A DNA stretch of 8,340 bases from Chloroflexota bacterium. Lineage in GTDB: Bacteria > Chloroflexota > Anaerolineae > Ardenticatenales > Ardenticatenaceae. A program made the translations under genes and the position numbers. The notes below the pieces were generated by a model. That model saw only the letters and a program-made list of their open reading frames with translations, was not told the origin of the DNA and made no database searches. Below are positions 6,063 to 8,340 of the stretch, one piece after another; position 1 is the first letter of the stretch; the number at the start of each line of letters is the position of its first letter. The stretch covers positions 1 to 8,340 of the forward strand of contig DOUV01001039.1 of assembly GCA_003520455.1 (NCBI GenBank), written 5' to 3'.

Positions 6063-6823
6063 CGCAACTCCTTGAAGATGTTCAGGAACTCGACGAGCTT
6101 GTCGACCGTTGCTTCGACGATGACTCTCCCCTTTTCGCGCGTCGCCACCGTGGGATCACCCATGACACCGACCTGCGTGTACTGACGAAACGGCAAGAGC
6201 ATGTAGACAGGACCCCGAGCAGCCACAAGGTCAAGTCGCGTGACGCTCGTTTGGTACCAGGAATTGTAGGACATGTCGCTGACGGCCCTGGTCATGTCAA
6301 CGTGCTCAGGGTCCAGATAGAGTGCCACCGAGGTCTCCAGCTCGCCGGCGTGCGCCATGCCGCCCACCGGCGACTCGCGCACCGCTCCTATCGTTTCGCT
6401 CGCCAGCTCCCACCAATTTGCGCAGGCGACTGTGGCCTCAACGCTCTCAAGGTCGCGCATCAAATGCTGGATCAATGTGGCGTTGCCCCCGTGACCATTC
6501 AGAATGACAATGCGGCGGAAGCCGGAGCGCGATATGCTGGCACAGATATCAAACAGATAGTTGTAGAACGAGAAGGTCCGGGCTGAGTAGGTACCCGCGA
6601 ACTCCCGCGCTTCTCGCTCGTTATAACCGTAGTGGATAGGGGGAGCGACTACGTCGCCGCTTCGGCCGGCTGCCAAAAGGGCGAGCTGATACGGTATGTT
6701 CGTATCAATGTCGACCGGTAGATGCGGACCGTGGACCTCAGTCGAGCCGACCGGTAGAATCACAATTTTGCGATGAGCCGCGGCTGTCTCGATCTCCACG
6801 TAGGTCATCTTTGCAAGTTGCAT
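6035..6823 (-). CDS. Creatininase-family metal-dependent amidohydrolase
   Basis: The 262-residue protein is a full-length member of the creatininase family (PF02633), cytosolic enzymes that use divalent metals to hydrolyse cyclic or linear amides. The metal site is visible: LPVGSTEVHGPHLPVDID (23-40) supplies Glu29, His31 and Asp40 with the family spacing; NGHGGN (109-114) supplies His111; HAGELETS (158-165) supplies Glu161. True creatininase has NGHYEN with a liganding Glu in the second motif; that Glu is absent here, so this resembles the branch with NGHGGN plus HAGE (ArfB formamide hydrolase and MftE peptidase are known members) and is unlikely to be a genuine creatininase. The gene sits 21 nt after the binding-protein gene and overlaps the permease gene by 28 nt, so it is co-expressed with the importer and probably acts on the imported compound. 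A G-run lies just before the ATG. Confidence 0.92.
   Translation of the reverse strand: MQLAKMTYVEIETAAAHRKIVILPVGSTEVHGPHLPVDIDTNIPYQLALLAAGRSGDVVAPPIHYGYNEREAREFAGTYSARTFSFYNYLFDICASISRSGFRRIVILNGHGGNATLIQHLMRDLESVEATVACANWWELASETIGAVRESPVGGMAHAGELETSVALYLDPEHVDMTRAVSDMSYNSWYQTSVTRLDLVAARGPVYMLLPFRQYTQVGVMGDPTVATREKGRVIVEATVDKLVEFLNIFKELRWDKKRGGL
6068..6073 (-). promoter_or_regulatory. Ribosome binding site of the MalF-like permease gene
   Basis: AAGGAG on the minus strand, 5 nt before the ATG at 6062, and located inside the 3' end of the amidohydrolase gene. It favours the longer permease start and a 28-nt gene overlap over the internal ATG at 5993. Confidence 0.65.
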
Positions 6824-6844
6824 CGCCCCCCCTATCAGTGCCCA

Positions 6845-8212
6845 TCAGACGGCGCGCATCAGGTCCGCCAACTGTTTCATCATCTCTTCGACGGGAATCT
6901 CCTTCTGAAGCACGCGCTGCCAGAGCTGGACGCCGGTTGTCTGGTGAAACTCGACCCATTTCGGGTGCCAATAGGGGTAAAGCCCCCAGTGGGGCGCCGA
7001 TTCGACGGCCAGGTGCTGGAAGCGGTTCTCTTGGAAATACGTGCGGCTCGCGACAGACTTGCGGGGCGGCGCGAAGGCCAGGAACTTACAGTAGGTCTCG
7101 ACCATATCGGGTTCCATCAGCCACGTGATAAACTCCCACGCAGCTTCCGGGTTTTTCGTTGCCTTCATAATCATGTTGCCCGCAGAGGCCATGTTCACGA
7201 ATCGGTCGTGACCTTCGCCTTTTGGCCACATCGTCACACCCGTGACATCGTCGTACTTGTTGTCTGCCCCGACAATGAGGACGGAATGATTGATCGAGGC
7301 TCCCCACTGCGCGAGCTTACCAGCCTGCAGCTGCGCGACCATCTGAGGGAAGCGGTCCTGGAGTGCGCTTGGCTGTGCCACACCATCCCAGTAGAGTTGG
7401 GCGATTCTGGTGGCCATCTCCACACCGGCCGGTGTGTCGAGATCGCTCCCACCCTTCCCGTCGGTGAACGTCAGACCAGCGTTCAGCATGTAGTTGACGA
7501 AGTTCAACAAGAAACCGAACTGGTCGGCGCCGCGTAGACCAAATCCGTAGCGATCCGGAGGATTGGTCAGCGCCTTCGAGTTTTCGACCAGTTGCTCGAA
7601 GGTATCCGGTGGCTTGAGGCCGGCCTGATCGTAAAAATCGGACCGGTAGTAGTGCATGTCAACCTGGATGCCCCAAGGCATGTAGAGCAGAGGTTGTCCC
7701 GGTTTGATCTTGTGCGTCTCCACCAGTTCCGCGAAAATGTCGTCCTTCTCGTCCCACTGGTCGAAGAATTCGCCGACCGGGAGGGAAAGACCAGCGTCAT
7801 AGAACTCTTGCTGCCAGGAGGTATTGGCATAGGTGACGTCCGGCCCCCCACCCCCTGCCGCTGCCGTCTGAACCAGCTTCTCCTTTGTGGCCGACGTATT
7901 GGGCTGAGCCTCGGCCTCGACGCGGATGGAATTCTGGCTCTGGTTGAACTCGTCAACCTTCTTCCGGAACAGTTCCCCCCAGTCTGGATTGTCAGCCCAG
8001 TACCAGTAGGTAACCGTCACAGGTTTCGCCACGGCCGGCGCTTCCGTGATCTTCGCCTCAGCTCCCGTCTGTTGGCCGGTGGATGGCTGAGTCGCTGCCG
8101 GGCCGCACGCTGTCAGGAGCCCAGCTCCGACGATCGCCGAGGTGCGCAGGAAATCGCGGCGGCTGATTCTGGTCCGGCGTCCCGTCAGGTTGTTCTTGCT
8201 GCTCTTCGTCAT
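6845..8212 (-). CDS. Tat-exported lipoprotein ABC solute-binding protein
   Basis: The 455-residue protein is a family 1 extracellular solute-binding protein that captures substrate for the two permeases encoded downstream. The twin-arginine motif SRRDFL (17-22) is followed by a hydrophobic stretch (24-35) and the lipobox LLTAC, so Cys36 should be lipidated and anchor the protein outside the membrane. A Thr/Gln/Pro/Ala-rich linker (37-63) precedes the first strand VTVTYWYWADN (65-75). Family features include the AAAGGGGPDVTYA segment (117-129) and YMPWGIQVDMHYYRSDFYDQ (177-196), and the protein is rich in Trp and Tyr, typical of sugar-like ligands. First gene of the operon; the ATG has AGGAGG 5 nt upstream. 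Tat export implies folding before export. The ligand is unknown. Confidence 0.95.
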   Translation of the reverse strand: MTKSSKNNLTGRRTRISRRDFLRTSAIVGAGLLTACGPAATQPSTGQQTGAEAKITEAPAVAKPVTVTYWYWADNPDWGELFRKKVDEFNQSQNSIRVEAEAQPNTSATKEKLVQTAAAGGGGPDVTYANTSWQQEFYDAGLSLPVGEFFDQWDEKDDIFAELVETHKIKPGQPLLYMPWGIQVDMHYYRSDFYDQAGLKPPDTFEQLVENSKALTNPPDRYGFGLRGADQFGFLLNFVNYMLNAGLTFTDGKGGSDLDTPAGVEMATRIAQLYWDGVAQPSALQDRFPQMVAQLQAGKLAQWGASINHSVLIVGADNKYDDVTGVTMWPKGEGHDRFVNMASAGNMIMKATKNPEAAWEFITWLMEPDMVETYCKFLAFAPPRKSVASRTYFQENRFQHLAVESAPHWGLYPYWHPKWVEFHQTTGVQLWQRVLQKEIPVEEMMKQLADLMRAV

Positions 8213-8214
8213 AT

Positions 8215-8223
8215 CCTCCTCCT
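8215..8223 (-). promoter_or_regulatory. Strong ribosome binding site of the binding-protein gene
   Basis: AGGAGGAGG on the minus strand ends 2 nt before the ATG; the AGGAGG register at 8223-8218 has 5-nt spacing. A long purine-rich site like this suits the high protein level needed for a binding protein relative to its permeases. Confidence 0.75.
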
Positions 8224-8270
8224 CTCAAAGAGCTGCTGCTATAAAGAAAGCCGAAAAATCCTCTAACCTT

Positions 8271-8291
8271 GGAGAGGCGAGAAGCCTCCCC
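8271..8291 (-). promoter_or_regulatory. Leader hairpin upstream of the operon
   Basis: On the minus strand GGGGAGGC, a 5-nt loop TTCTC and GCCTCTCC form an 8-bp stem with one mismatch, about 60 bp before the first operon gene. It may be an operator or part of the mRNA leader. A TTGACT (8306-8301, minus) resembles a -35 box but no -10 box lies at proper distance, and a TATAGC nearer the gene lacks a good -35 partner, so I cannot name the promoter. A CCCGCGGG palindrome lies at 8312-8319. Confidence 0.3.
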
Positions 8292-8340
8292 TAGAGCACC
8301 AGTCAAGTCATCCCGCGGGGGGAGGGACAAGACTTCCGAA

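Noticed and set aside
6035..6823. Naming the enzyme creatininase and the operon a creatinine pathway
   Set aside because: The diagnostic NGHYEN motif is replaced by NGHGGN and no creatinase or sarcosine oxidase gene lies nearby.
6773..8266. Two long plus-strand frames (6773-7537 and 7592-8266) opposite the binding-protein gene
   Set aside because: They are antisense shadows of a clear solute-binding protein gene with a signal sequence and strong ribosome binding site.
1..8340. CRISPR arrays, insertion sequences, tRNA or rRNA genes
   Set aside because: No regularly spaced direct repeats, transposase motifs, terminal repeats around a transposase, or cloverleaf and rRNA signatures were found by reading both strands.

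Overview
The window reads as ordinary bacterial chromosome, moderately GC-rich. Every convincing gene lies on the minus strand, so the map is read from right to left. The best taxonomic hint is the solute-binding protein: a twin-arginine signal joined directly to a lipobox and then a low-complexity Gln/Thr/Pro/Ala linker, a layout common in Chloroflexota ABC transporters. That assignment is an inference from style, not proof.

Right to left, 8212 to 2408 looks like one transcription unit of six genes: a Tat-exported lipoprotein solute-binding protein; a creatininase-family metallo-amidohydrolase; two CUT1-type (MalF/MalG-like) ABC permeases; a large AtuA-family (DUF1446) protein; and a small protein that matches the AtuA ferredoxin-fold domain, here encoded as a separate gene. 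Junctions are tight: 21 nt, a 28-nt overlap, a 1-nt TGATG overlap, a 102-nt gap, then 2 nt. No ATPase of the transporter and no regulator lies in the window, so the transporter probably borrows a shared ATPase or has one outside the window.

From 2407 to 1872 is a 536-bp gene-free stretch with many inverted repeats: two abutting hairpins with 7-bp and 12-bp perfect stems, a 12-bp perfect palindrome, and a pair of mutually exclusive hairpins downstream of the operon. It also holds a plus-strand segment that reads like protein but is broken by a stop; it may be a gene relic. Next, 1871 to 387 encodes a cytoplasmic GH13 enzyme of the neopullulanase/cyclomaltodextrinase type without the N-terminal starch-binding domain usual for that group. 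It appears to be its own transcription unit with its own strong ribosome binding site.

From 386 to 1 is a second gene-free stretch with a perfect 12-bp stem closed by a GCAA tetraloop, weaker hairpins around the GH13 stop codon, and a consensus extended -10 element pointing off the left edge.

Taken together, the six-gene unit looks like an uptake-and-breakdown module: the lipoprotein and permeases import a small molecule, the amidohydrolase opens a C-N bond, and the AtuA pair does a step whose chemistry is not established for this family. The substrate cannot be read from the sequence. The combination of a CUT1 transporter, a creatininase-fold enzyme and a split AtuA pair is the most interesting content of the window.
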